Under the pieces are notes generated by a model. The model had not been told where the DNA came from. It saw only the letters and a list, made by a program, of their open reading frames with translations, and did not search any database. Shown here one piece after another: positions 32,007-42,850 of a stretch of 64,000 nt of DNA. The stretch is from Terebella lapidaria (taxonomy: Eukaryota; Annelida; Polychaeta; Terebellida; Terebellidae): positions 27,958,694-28,022,693 of the forward strand of contig OX424570.1 in the NCBI GenBank assembly GCA_949152475.1, in the 5' to 3' direction. The translations under genes and the position numbers were made by a program. How positions within the stretch are numbered: the first letter of the stretch is position 1; the number at the start of each line of letters is the position of its first letter.

Positions 32007-32930
32007 ACCATGCATGTGTAAACACCTGGGTTTTTAGATATATTCATTTACTTTAGAGTCCAATCAGGGCCCCCTTCATCACAAATGAAATCAGCATTTC
32101 CTAGCAGTATAATAAGAAGAAAACATAAAATGACTTGAAATGAAGACCAGAAGAAAAAGGATGCCTAATGGGAAAAGAAAATGAAATCGCAAAGAAAGTT
32201 TTTTTTGCGTGAAAAAGCAGAAAAGAAACTGGCCGCTGAGAGGAAGATCGGCAACATATTATATTGGGAACAAATATGCACCCCCCCCCCCCCCCGATGT
32301 ATTCACGGGCAGGGTACACGGGGAACATACGTAACTTGACTGAGGGAGGGAATAGCGTAAAATCAGACCTAATGATTTTATCATCTTGATACATTAAATT
32401 TGCTTGAGGAACAGGGGCTCTTTTCGCCCATCATTGATCCTTTAATCCATCCCATACTGTTTGCACTTGAATGTTATACTGGTGTATGCTGTCCGAGTAT
32501 GTTGTCATTAAGCACGTCGATATATCCCCAGACCTACAACAAACAGCAACAAAAGGTTTCACAGTGATTTTCATCCTTACTGGGTATATTGATTTACAGG
32601 AAAAAAGTATATACCTTCCAAAATTTGACACATTCTTCAAAAGTCGAGATGGAAACATATTTTTTGGTTCCAGTCTAGGGTTTTGAAAGGTGAGTTATTC
32701 ACCATGTCACTAAATTTCATATGCGATAAATTTAAATTCCAAAATGACAGCGATGAATGAAGGCTGTGAATCAATGAACTCGTCTATTTGTATCAAATCC
32801 TCAACTTTTTCAATAATTGTGATGAGGCATATCACCACGCCCCCCCCCAAACAGAACACAGTTTGAAAACAAAAACCTGCCTAATTATCATGTAATATCC
32901 TCAGGGATATTGACATATCAGTCAATGTCA
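32007..32930. other. Intergenic stretch, nothing recognised
   Basis: AT-rich with a poly-C run at about 32281-32295 and no recognisable coding domain. Confidence 0.55.
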
Positions 32931-33110
32931 GGTGAATATTCAGAGCAATAAAACCAATAAATTTCTCCAACGAATCGTTATAAATGAAGAGTCTAAACTG
33001 TCAACTGGATTATATGACAAACGTAGTAGTAACATTCCTATTTCACCAGAATTTCACCAGAAACCAGGCGTGTTTGTCTCACAACTCATCAGCCCAAGCG
33101 ACGCGGAGCG
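32930..33110 (+). pseudogene. Retroelement fragment (SNIP / VSQLI motif family)
   Basis: Plus-strand peptide with LYDKR, SSNIPISPEF and GVFVSQLIS, matching the better preserved fragment at 33507-33827. Such peptides recur in retrotransposon-derived ORFs of marine invertebrates; whether the source is Penelope-like or LINE is not certain. Only about 50 codons remain. Confidence 0.5.
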
Positions 33111-33254
33111 CGTCCAAGATGGTCCACATTGGTGCTGGGGACGAAAACAAATAAATCACGATTTTGACAGTTATCTGGGTTGATAAACCAAATTGTCTTT
33201 TCGTATCCACTCAGATACACGAAAGGACCCAAATTGGGTTTGGGCTGACAACTC

Positions 33255-33370
33255 ATAAGCTCTATAAATAGACGTAGAATCAATACTCAGTATTAGGTAT
33301 TCTGAGCGAACAAAAAAGGGTCCGATATCCAATCTCATAGTCCGGGGACAGAAAGTCATATCAGGCATAC
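33255..33370 (-). repeat. Dispersed repeat shared with 1060-1174
   Basis: Landmarks TAGACGTAGAATCAATACTCAG and TAGTCCGGGGACAGAAAGTCAT, inverted relative to 1060-1174. It lies just downstream, in sense direction, of the retroelement fragment at 33507-33827, so it may be that element's 3' region. Confidence 0.6.
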
Positions 33371-33506
33371 GAAGTGAGAGAAAACAAAAAATGTCAGGGA
33401 AACTCATGAACCCCCAAAAATGGCCATTAGGAGGTGAAATCAGGTGTTCCGGAAAGAGTGAGCATTTCCTGACCCACTAGTGGCACCCGCCATGAATTCC
33501 CCAAAA

Positions 33507-33827
33507 TTAACATGAAAATAGATCTAATTGCATGGCAGTCATGGATTTGGTGTATTTATCAACCAGATCATGATAACGTCCATAGAATCTCTTAAAGGCA
33601 GCTATAAGTCTTGGTATAACATATCCTTGTCGCAGCAGTTTAGAGACTAGCTGGGCACTTCGATGGACAATGTCCTCATATTTGCAACTAGCTCTGGAAT
33701 AGCGTATGAGTTGAGAAACAAACACATCATATGCTGGTGACACAGGAATGTTGCTGCTTAGAAAACGACAACTTGAAATCATCACGTTTGTCATATAATC
33801 TAGTTGACAGATTAGAATCATTATCAA
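33507..33827 (-). pseudogene. Retroelement ORF C-terminal fragment
   Basis: About 106 codons with SSNIPVSPAYDVFVSQLIRY, then a Cys/Tyr-rich spacer, RLIAAFKRFYGRYHDLVDKY. This is the best preserved of at least four fragments of one family here (also 32930-33110, 34430-34790 and 41930-42125). The family occurs as the C-terminal part of reverse-transcriptase-bearing ORFs in marine invertebrates; I infer Penelope-like or LINE origin. There is no RT core here. Confidence 0.6.
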
Positions 33828-34429
33828 TCTCCAACCTCAGGTCTAGATAATTGGAGAAATCAGCGGAGTCTGCATTATCCTTAATTTCAAGTTCCTTAGG
33901 ATATATGGCATCCCAATCACTTAGGATTATTTAGCGACAATACATCGTCTATATGTCAAAAAGTGAAATTAAATTACATGTTAGTCTCTGATTCATATGA
34001 TTATAGAAACAGGTCTGCCAATAATGCTGCACAGTTTGAACTCGTAGGAATATCACTAGTTTGCTGAAATATTCGACCACCAAATTTCACAAAAATATTA
34101 TCAATCAGAAAATAAACCATATTTACCACATCTATTTCAGTATATTTGCATGGGCAATCAGGGTCACCTTTAACAAAATAAGCGGTATTATATTTAACTA
34201 CAATATAGTGGTACCGACGTTGTCCCTTTTTGGAGAAAAATGAATTATTGATGAGTTTCTAAAGCTGAGACTTCAGTTCAGAATTAGGTATAGTTGTGTA
34301 CAAAGTGGGAAAATCAAATGTTTTGATAGACAATGATAGACGTTACTTTTGAAAGTGTGTGAGCATGTGGATATTCCAATAAAGATTTGGAATTTTTTAG
34401 TATCCAAATTTGGTTTATACCACTTCTAG

Positions 34430-34790
34430 ACTAGATGGTTTCACAGTACTTTTGGAGACCCTGTTTAATTTTAGACAATATAACAGTTAATACTTTAGGA
34501 AGGGCTTTGGTAGAACATGATGCTGTCGTGATATATGACCCATATTCCAGCTGGGTATTGGGTCCAGTTGGGTATTGGTTCCAGCATATATACATCATAT
34601 GCTATAGAGCTAATTGCAGATATGAGGACTTTGTTCACAAAAGTTCCCCGCTAATTTCTGAACTGCTGCGACAAGGATGTGTTTTACTGAGCCTAATAGC
34701 TGCGTTTACAATTCTATGTATGTCATCACGACAGACACGACTTGGTTGAAAAGTACACCAAACCTGTGACGATTATGCAGCAGCTTGGAT
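34430..34790 (+). pseudogene. Retroelement fragment, same family as 33507-33827
   Basis: Plus-strand peptide CRYEDFVHKSSPLISELLRQ followed by LIAAFTILC, aligning with the copy at 33507-33827. More degenerate. Confidence 0.5.
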
Positions 34791-35113
34791 ATTAATTTTG
34801 TTTTATTCATGGCGGTGGCACGTGTGGGGCAGGAAAATGTTCATTGTTTCAGGGACACTTGATCTCACCTTTTTACGACCATATATGTAGGTTCATGAAG
34901 TCCCATTCTGGATTTTGCCTGACACTTGATAGATTTGACAACAGGCTCGGTTTTGTTCACTTGGAATACCGATGTTCTATATTTAGGTATTGGTACCAGG
35001 TTTATGACTCGCCATACAATAATGAGTCCAATGTCAGCTAGGCAGGAACAATCCAGACAGTCATTCAGAAACTAGGAATTCATAAACAATGGTTATATCA
35101 GTTATTTTTATCT

Positions 35114-35482
35114 GAGTTGCTTGTTGATTGTACTGCCTCAATTCAGTCAACAACATGTACAGTCAACTGTTACTGTCAACAACAGTAATTCAGAAAATCC
35201 AAATTAATTATCCATTGACATCAGTTATTCTCATCCGAGTTGCTTGTTCATTGTACTGCCTCAATTCAGTCAACAACATGTACAGTCAACTGTTACTGTC
35301 AACAACAGTAATTCGGAAAATCCAAATTAATTATCCATTGACATCAGTTATTCTCATCCGAGTTGCTTGTTCATTGTACTGCCTCAATTCAGTCAACAAT
35401 ATGTACAGTCAACTGTTATTGTCAACAACAGTAATTCAGAAAATCCAAATTAATTATCTTTTGAGATATCAGTTATTTAAGA
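35114..35482. repeat. Tandem array, 123-bp period, three units
   Basis: Three near-identical 123-bp units, each beginning GAGTTGCTTGTT. Because 123 is divisible by three, a long open frame runs through, but it encodes only the repeat and is not a gene. Confidence 0.92.
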
Positions 35483-35600
35483 AAATCCAAATTAATTATC
35501 TATTGAGATATCAGTTATTCAAGAAAATCCAAATTAATTATCTATTGGGATATCAATTATTTAAGAAAATCCAAATTATTTATCTATTGACATATTAGTT
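35455..35600. repeat. Tandem array, 42-bp period
   Basis: About four units containing AAGAAAATCCAAATTAATTA and TATTGAGATATCAGTTATT. The core AAATCCAAATTAATTATC is also part of each preceding 123-bp unit, so this array looks like secondary amplification of a piece of the larger unit. Confidence 0.88.
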
Positions 35601-37679
35601 ATTTTCATAACTGATATGTCAATTGCTTGTTCATTGTACTGCCTCAATTGCTTGTTCATTGTACTGCCTCAATCCAGTCAAAAGCATACCTCCTCAATGT
35701 TCCAGTAGATTGACACAACTCGTCACACGAGAGGAACGACGTGCAGACGTAGGCAGGATTCTTTCAGTAGATGCAATAGGGTGTGTTACAAGAGCTGTTG
35801 CAGCGCGCCATCGATCAATGTGCCCCCATTCCTGGCTATGATGGCGACACTTCGGCTTTTATAATAAGTACAAATCAGCTGTTTTCATGGAACCAACCTC
35901 AGTCAAGTGGATGGAGCTTCCACCCCCCATCCGAACCACATAGGGACACGCAAAGAACTGAAACTTACTGGTCGATTCTTTTGGGGCAGATGTTCTTAGT
36001 GAGTACGTTAGATCATATGGGTGCCAAACATGGGCTCTCCTCTCCAAATGCTACGGCCATCGCTTGCCTTCCAACTCGCTATATGTATTACATAGAATTG
36101 TGAGTATGTATCATACCAACCTATTACCACGAACCTATTACCATAAGATTTCAAACAAAGCCCAACAACATTTAGTGTTTCAATGATACAATATCGTCAT
36201 TCTAATGGGGCGTGTTACAATGTCCACATTCAGCACGGGCGGCATTTTATTAAGGGTCAGTTTTGGCGGAACAGAAATTGTGGCTGTTCAATTACGCTTG
36301 AACATCTGAACCACTAAAACATTGCTGCTAATACCCTCTATCAACCAGCTGTTAACAAAGCAGTGACACTTTCTAGCGCCCGTAATACCCTGCATTTGGA
36401 ACGAAATTACACCCTCTCGAAAACTTCTTCTTTCATTGCGCTGCACAAAGGAGAAACATATACGTTAGGTCCACAATATACTCTGGCTTTCATCCTGAGA
36501 AAAATGAAGATGAAATGAACGTTTCAAGTATCAGGTAAATGATAATGACAAATATCAGGGGGGGGGGGGGTATTAGAAGAAATTGGATATGAACTGATTG
36601 ATCTTTGCATGGATTGTTGCTTCCGGACTGAGTGGGTTATGTCGTAGCATCATTTTTATTCAATACAAATTTTAGCAGTAGTTTGTAGATTGACACGAAC
36701 ATTTGGGGCCCAAAGGGAACTCCAGATATATCCATTCTGTTACCTAGAAGTGATTTAGAGGGAACATATTTGAGAAAAAATTGTACTCATTCAGGAAGAA
36801 AAACAAATCTCCATTCGATATTCACTACTTGGCGGAATCTAGTCTACTGTACGCCTGATGGAATTAGGGCACAACCACCCAACAACCTATTGAAAACAAG
36901 CCGGGAAAGAAAACAAACAAACCCATAAGTAGGTGTATGACAAGGTGTATGACAATTGCGTAGTTTCATCGTTGATTGTCATTTTCCCGTGAAGCCTTTG
37001 GACGCGCCTCACTTCTGCGACCATTGTTCCCCCAAATTAGGATGAAACACTCAAAGCAAACACAAATTTTAATCGCATAACATATCTGGTAGATTTTGAT
37101 AGCAAAGCGTGTTGACAGTGCTGGTTTGAATGTATGTATCAATCTATTACCACCATTAGATAAAATTATGATGCCCTGAAGTCGAGAAATTTAAAAGATG
37201 TTGCCACTTACAGCAGCCACAAACAATATGGATACAACAAACAAGGAGAGCCAAGTCATGGAAAATGTTTCTCAGCAAACTGGAAGTGAATTTGCTGGAA
37301 GGGAAGCAACCTGCTAAATTGACCCAACTTATACCAAGCGTTCGTGAATATTAACATGGCGACACAGAATTTAATATTTGGAAATCTTTTGGGGTCATTA
37401 TACTTTTACTTCCCGCACCTCCATGTTTAGATATACAAAGTCCAACGATGTACACACTCCCTGTGTTGTGATGTAACAATACTCTGACTTAAATCGTTCA
37501 ACACCGTTTTTTCAACACCGTTTGTATATATTCTGGCTTGTGATTGCGTACTTACATGTTTGTATTTTTCATGTATCTATTCCATGATTTTTGTTTCACA
37601 TTTATATATTGTTTTCATAGGTCGTTATGTTGTTTTCATAGACCGTTGTATACTAATCTCGCCCCCCCCCCCCACCCCA
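35601..37679. other. Intergenic stretch, no gene recognised
   Basis: Contains short repeat pieces (GTATGTATCAATCTATTACC at about 37132-37152, related sequence near 36108-36150, a family A-like end near 36845-36900) and a poly-G run near 36558-36570. Open frames near 35623-36103 show no recognisable domain. Confidence 0.5.
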
Positions 37680-37865
37680 TCAGGTGTACCGTAGAAACAA
37701 TTATAATACACACAATGTCTGTCCCTGATAACGCCAGTGTGTCTTTGGATCAACTACTTGGTCGAGTTTTGTTTTTATACCGAAATGTTGTATTTTAGGT
37801 TTGCTATTGGTCTCATCAAAATCTCGTATTGGTGGTAATAGATTGACACTTACGTTTATACCACT
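37680..37865 (+). repeat. Dispersed repeat family A (copy)
   Basis: Landmarks CAGGTGTACCGTAGAAACAA, GTCTGTCCCTGATAACGCCA, GTTGTATTTTAGGTTTGC and GGTAATAGATTGACACTTAC. A poly-C run (about 37662-37672) sits just outside its left end. Confidence 0.7.
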
Positions 37866-38024
37866 GAGCCGGTGTCACGTGGAGGTTAAATTTGTCCCCG
37901 AGGATACAATCAACTGAGTAGCCTTTTGGCTCGGACATGTGATTAGAAGAGGCGGATTTAAGGGGGTCCGGACCCCATGGACCCCCCTTTTTTGGGCAAT
38001 AAAGGAGAAAGAGAAAGATAGAGC

Positions 38025-38027
<3 letters not shown>

Positions 38028-38069
<42 letters not shown>
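38028..38069. repeat. GA microsatellite
   Basis: About 20 GA dinucleotides, flanked by purine-rich sequence. Confidence 0.95.
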
Positions 38070-38072
<3 letters not shown>

Positions 38073-38455
38073 GCAGAGGAAGGAAAGGAGGGCAAGACTA
38101 TACACATGATATAACACCATAGAAATATGTATTTAATTTAGGCCTATGACATGGTTCGTACTTCAGTGGGCCCCTACGGATATCTTGCTGGGCAGGTTTG
38201 TTTTCTAGGCTTTAACATGATTTGATATTTATTTTCGAATCCGAATCTCATCATGGAATTAAATGGATACGCACGCCTGCACGAAAGTATATCCTGTTTC
38301 ACATCTCATCATGAAATTTTGGGTACCTCGGTTCTCCATGGTCAGAGTGAAAATAAAATGTACATTCAACTCAGGAAAACATTTGGCTTCTGGGGCCTTA
38401 GGCGGGCCCCATGCCCCATGTCCGAAAGTATTTTCTGCCATAGACTTTATTTTTT

Positions 38456-39440
38456 AGCTTATCGGCCCTTTAGGCCGATAAGCTATTGTCGTGGTTTTTC
38501 GTCCGTCGTCCGTCCGTTGTACGTCGTACGTCCGGGTCTGTAACTTTTTTTTGACATGATTAATTTCCCCATAAATTTGTCAGAACACACCTCAGCCCAG
38601 TATCTAAAGACGGTTGATTGAATCGTTTCTGCCGATTTGGCGGCCATTTTGACAAAAAATTGGCAATTTTGGACTTTGGTGGCCATTTTCTCAGAAACTG
38701 CCTATTCCATTTTGAGATTTTTGTTTCAACATTTCTCTCATGTACCTCTATGACGTGTATAAGTTTCGTTGCCCTTGTATCGCCGGTCTGCGTGTGGTGG
38801 CCATTTTGATTTTTTGACGGGTCGGCGGAAATTTTTTTTTTTTGTCCCAAATCGAGTCACTATTTGTTTTGAGCCATTTCCAGCAGAAAAAATTTTTTTT
38901 TGGCCATTCAAAATTTCCTCCATAATGGGAGCTGTACGGAGTAGACTCATAGAACACTTCAAGATAGAGCCTAAGTGTTGGCGCATTCAAATGGGAAATC
39001 ATATATTGCAGTTTGAGTGGTGACTTTGAATTTGATCTTCAATGACCTTGAAAAGTCAAAACGACCTTTTTTGTCGAAAAAATGTGGAATTTTGTCTTTG
39101 GTGGCCATTTTCTCAAAATTCAGACAGTTTTCCCCAAAATCATGTATAAGATTCTCCTTATACACCTTTGTGATGTGTATAAGTTGTGTTGCCTTTGAAA
39201 GAACGGTCTGCGTGGGGCGGCCATTTTAATTTTTTGACAGGTAGGTGAGAAATTTTTGTTGTTGTCCGAAATCAAGTCATTATTCGTTTTGAGCCATTGT
39301 TTTTGGCCACTTAAAAATTTTTGGAATTTCACCCAATTTTTCCTTCATGATGGGAGTTTTGCGGGGTAAACTCATAGAACACTTCAAGATAGAGCCTAAG
39401 TATTGGCACATTCAAATGGGAAATCATATATTGCGGTTTG
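38456..39440. repeat. Hairpin-headed dispersed repeat with two ~420-bp units
   Basis: Begins with a perfect 12-bp palindrome AGCTTATCGGCC / GGCCGATAAGCT with a five-base loop, then a run of GTCCGTC units. Two related units of about 420 bp follow, each with GGCCATTTT, GTGTATAAGTT and CTCATAGAACACTTCAAGAT landmarks (for example near 38947 and 39370). A diverged relative lies at 45455-45800. Similar hairpin plus GTCCGTC repeats are widespread in marine invertebrate genomes. No protein is encoded. Confidence 0.75.
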
Positions 39441-40820
39441 AATGCACAATCCATGAATCTGACCTTTGTATGTGTTTATATTGATGTGTACAAAGTTAAT
39501 TTAATGGAAAGAGAAATTTTAGGGCAATTTTACATCCAGTGTTACTTGAATACTGAAGCGCCTGTTACGTGGAAACTTCAGCCTCTGTTACGTGAATCCT
39601 GCAGCACAATTGCTTGACACACACAAACAGACGAGTGTCACCTCCCATTAACTGATGAATTTTGTTCAACTGTGAACCAATCAACCCCCATGTACAGCAG
39701 CAGTGGGCAAAAGTTCCATTATATGGTGATTACATGTAGACAAAGAATCAATCGGACGATAATTGAGGGATGATCTCATTTCATGTGTTTATAGTTAATA
39801 ATAACGAAGGTGTCAACAACAAATGAAACTACCACGCAAAAGAATATCATTATGTTAGTCTATCTGCTCAGTCCCTTTGCTGGAAACCTCGTTTGGGATG
39901 TGTTTCCAACCAAAGATACCCACCTACAATAAATTTTCTCAGATTATGTTGTTGTTTTTTTGCAGGCTTCCTGTAACTCCGCTATAGGAATCCTGTGCGC
40001 ACGTTGACGACTGTGATTACTTACATCATTTCTCTTCGTCCTCGAATTTCATCATGGCATTATGGATACACGGGTTCTCTAATAGTCAGATTGGGTACAA
40101 AATGTAATACAACACTCAAGAAAACATTTGGCTTCTGGCGTCCTAGGCGGGGGTCTCAAAATGTTCTGGCGAATTATTGGATATCTATGACTAGAATCAA
40201 TGAGGATGACTCAGTGAATGTTCGCCTAACAGGCGATCTTGAACGCGCTACTGGCTCTATTGTTCCACGGAGGCAGGCAGTAGCATCATTATTGAACACC
40301 AAGAAAACCGCTGGAGTGCGGCATGAAGCAATAGAGCCAGTAGCTGAAGCAATTCGCAGCTCGGTATAATATACTATGTACCCCACACTCAGCAGATAAC
40401 TATTACTTATTGAAAAAAGTTGTAATAAATGTGAAGTTGACCACATACAGCAAATGCCATATTGCGTTAAGAATAGAACGATGAATGGAAGCTCATTGAG
40501 TGAGTGGTATGTACAAGACTGACATACTTCCCTTACACACTATGACTTACATTACAATCATATGATGTGCCACAACATCGAATCGAAATGGTAACAATAT
40601 CAAGTCCGTTATTCGGTATTTGAGTCAATTGTAAAGCAAAAACTGGCATACAACTACGTCACAAATTGTTTTTTCATTGACATTTTTAATGATGATGATT
40701 TTGAAGTGTATGTATGTATCAACTTGTTACCTTAAGAATGTTTGAGACGCCTCGATGGTGTCCCATCTTCAGCTGTTAGCAGTCTCGATGTAGATTCATT
40801 GACAATAACCTAATAACCTG
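39441..40820. other. Intergenic stretch, no gene recognised
   Basis: Contains sequence related to 38250-38410 (ACATTTGGCTTCTGG block at about 40124) and a short inverted repeat, GCTACTGGCTCTATTG (about 40248) with its complement at about 40329. The small open frame over this area has no recognisable domain. Confidence 0.5.
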
Positions 40821-40829
40821 GCTGTGTGG

Positions 40830-40978
40830 TATAAACAACTCGCCCTTTCCATGCGCGCCCGTCTAACCCAGCCCACCCCCCTCGGCGCACCCCCACGGCG
40901 CCTCTTGCTATCAGAGTCTAGCGTGCAGCACGGTCGGCAGCAACTACAATCGGCAGCTTCCACACACAAGCAATACAA
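40830..40978 (+). promoter_or_regulatory. Probable core promoter and 5' leader of the lectin gene
   Basis: A TATAAAC box at 40830-40836 stands 149 bp before the ATG. The DNA between is C- and G-rich (CCCCCTCGGCGCACCCCCAC type), unlike the AT-rich surroundings, as expected for a transcribed leader. The start site would be near 40860. Inference from position and composition only. Confidence 0.45.
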
Positions 40979-41018
40979 ATGGAGTCGTACATAGTGATTT
41001 CTCTAACTTTGTGTACAG
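40979..41018 (+). CDS. C-type lectin, exon 1 coding part (signal peptide start)
   Basis: Forty coding bases: MESYIVISLTLCT plus the first base of the next codon, then a GT donor (CAG|GTTGGT). Joined in register to exon 2 at 48398 (phase 1), the N-terminus is a typical secretory signal: Met-Glu-Ser-Tyr, a hydrophobic stretch through VVCLTS, and likely cleavage near Ser-Ala|Cys. Register, signal-peptide logic and splice sites agree, which is why these two exons are paired across 7.4 kb. Untested by transcript data. Confidence 0.65.
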
Positions 41019-41224
41019 GTTGGTATGAATTGATATCAAGTAATGATCTTTATCTATTTATAGTATGTAGACGTCATCAATAATTGCAGGTGATCATAAA
41101 ATGAATTATTGACAGCATCATTTATCAAAATGCTGATCGAATCCTGATGAGTTATTAGGAAGAGTTTTGCATTATTATACTGTTTCGGAGGTCTGAATAG
41201 TTATGTTGTTGAGCATTTGTATAC

Positions 41225-41400
41225 TATTTCCATCAACTGTACAGTAGAAAAAATTACATGTCATACTCTGTCTGCCCCAGATGATGCCAGTGTGGCAACT
41301 TGTTTGATTCAACTTGTTTGATCCTAGGGTTTGATATTGTCATCATCAAAATCTAGTTGCATTGACGGTAATAGGTTTATACTTTCACACTTACATAGAT
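41225..41400 (+). repeat. Dispersed repeat family A (copy)
   Basis: Landmarks CTGTACAGTAGAAAAAATTA, CTCTGTCTGCCCCAGATGAT, TCATCATCAAAATCTAG and GGTAATAGGTTTATAC. Confidence 0.65.
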
Positions 41401-41929
41401 GTGTGCTATGTATAATCACTCAAAATACCTTAAAATTTTTTATTGATTAAAAAGATTTTTTTCATTCAAAACTAATTCTCCAAGAGTTTCTTCTGGCTGA
41501 ATTACAATATGACTAACGGTTTTTTTTCTTCAATTTTTTTCTTTCAAAAACTATAATGTTCTTGAGAATATTTGAACTGATGATTTACATTCGCTTCAAC
41601 TCATTCTCCATGTGTTTTTTTTTATTAATAATGCCGACTGCAGTCATGTATCAACCATCTCACACCATTAGGCAATTGAAAATCTGATATGAAATATATT
41701 TTGTAAAGAGCATCAGACACACCCAATATTATTGTCCATAGGCACACTTGCGTGGTCAGGATCAGAACGCATCAAATTACTTCACATGTACGGATCCACT
41801 AAAAATCCTTAAAATTTCACCGGACACTGGTTCTAGGTACACAATAATACGCAATAATCGCTCGGAATAATTTACACCTTGATATTGAGTGCAGGTCTAT
41901 CCAGTATTGAAGAAGGAACTTCTTGAACC

Positions 41930-42125
41930 CACATATATACGGTCTTAGGAGGTGAAATCTGGTTGTCCGGTAGACCGAGTAACTCCTGCCCCATTCACGG
42001 CACCAGTCACGATACTCCAAGAATTAACATGCACACAACTGATGCACATTCGCCATATTTGGTGTATTTATTTCCCAGATCGTGATGACGTCCACAGAAC
42101 CTGATAAAGGCAGCAAGGGGACTTA
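41930..42125 (-). repeat. Retroelement fragment, 3' end of the 33507-33827 family
   Basis: Reverse orientation. Shares AGGAGGTGAAATC, AAGAATTAACATG and GGTGTATTTAT-CAGATCGTGATGACGTCCA blocks with 33400-33600, including the RFYGRYHDL-type peptide region. Degenerate. Confidence 0.55.
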
Positions 42126-42674
42126 GAGTTGGAATCAACTTTAAAATCAGCCAAATTTAGCATTCTTGTTTGTCACGCAAACTTGATAGTACATCTCGAG
42201 ATAGTCAGGAATATATAGGAAATATGCACAGTTCGACAACAGATACTCAGAAAATTGCCGTTAATCGTGCATGAAAACAGTGGACAGAGAATGATCGGTC
42301 TGCCTACATTGCCGGTTGCCACAGTATGTAGACAAATACCAATGACGTCATGAGACTGTGTGTAGAACTCGCTCTTAAGGCGGACCGCTTCGAGGAAAAA
42401 ATTGATGCGAGATTGACTGGTCCGAGTTTGAATCTTGATTTGGCAACTCAATTTAGCCACGTAAATACACGTTTTCAGACCCAAAGTTTTACGATTTCTC
42501 ATTCTATAGACAAAACAAAGCTACTGCAGAATAAATACATTTCGTCAGGTCTAAAAGTGATTATAGCTTTGATGAATATACCCTTGTCGCAGCAGTTTGG
42601 AGATTAGACGGGAACTCATGAACAAGTATACTCAGCTAGAAAGATGAAAGTCCTAGGTCCATCTAGCTCTTGAA

Positions 42675-42850
42675 TATCTAGGAATGTAGGTATCAATCTA
42701 TTACCACAAATACAGTAGATTTTGATGAAGCCAATAAGAAACGTGAAATACAACATTTTGCAATAGAAACAAAGCCCGACCAAATAGTTAGCCAAAGACA
42801 CACTGGCGTCATCAGGGGCAGACAGTGTGTTAGATGTAGTTTTTTTCTAC
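42675..42850 (-). repeat. Dispersed repeat family A (copy, reverse)
   Basis: The longest-looking copy: GTAGGTATCAATCTATTACC, TACAACATTTTGCAATAGAA, CACACTGGCGTCATCAGGGG and TCTACTGTACACCTGATGG. It probably extends to about 42910. Confidence 0.7.

Noticed and set aside
35128-35598. A 156-residue repetitive protein
   Set aside because: Open only because 123 and 42 are multiples of three; there is no start context, signal or domain.
39995-40369. A 124-residue plus-strand frame
   Set aside because: It overlaps a dispersed repeat and a small inverted repeat, with no recognisable domain.
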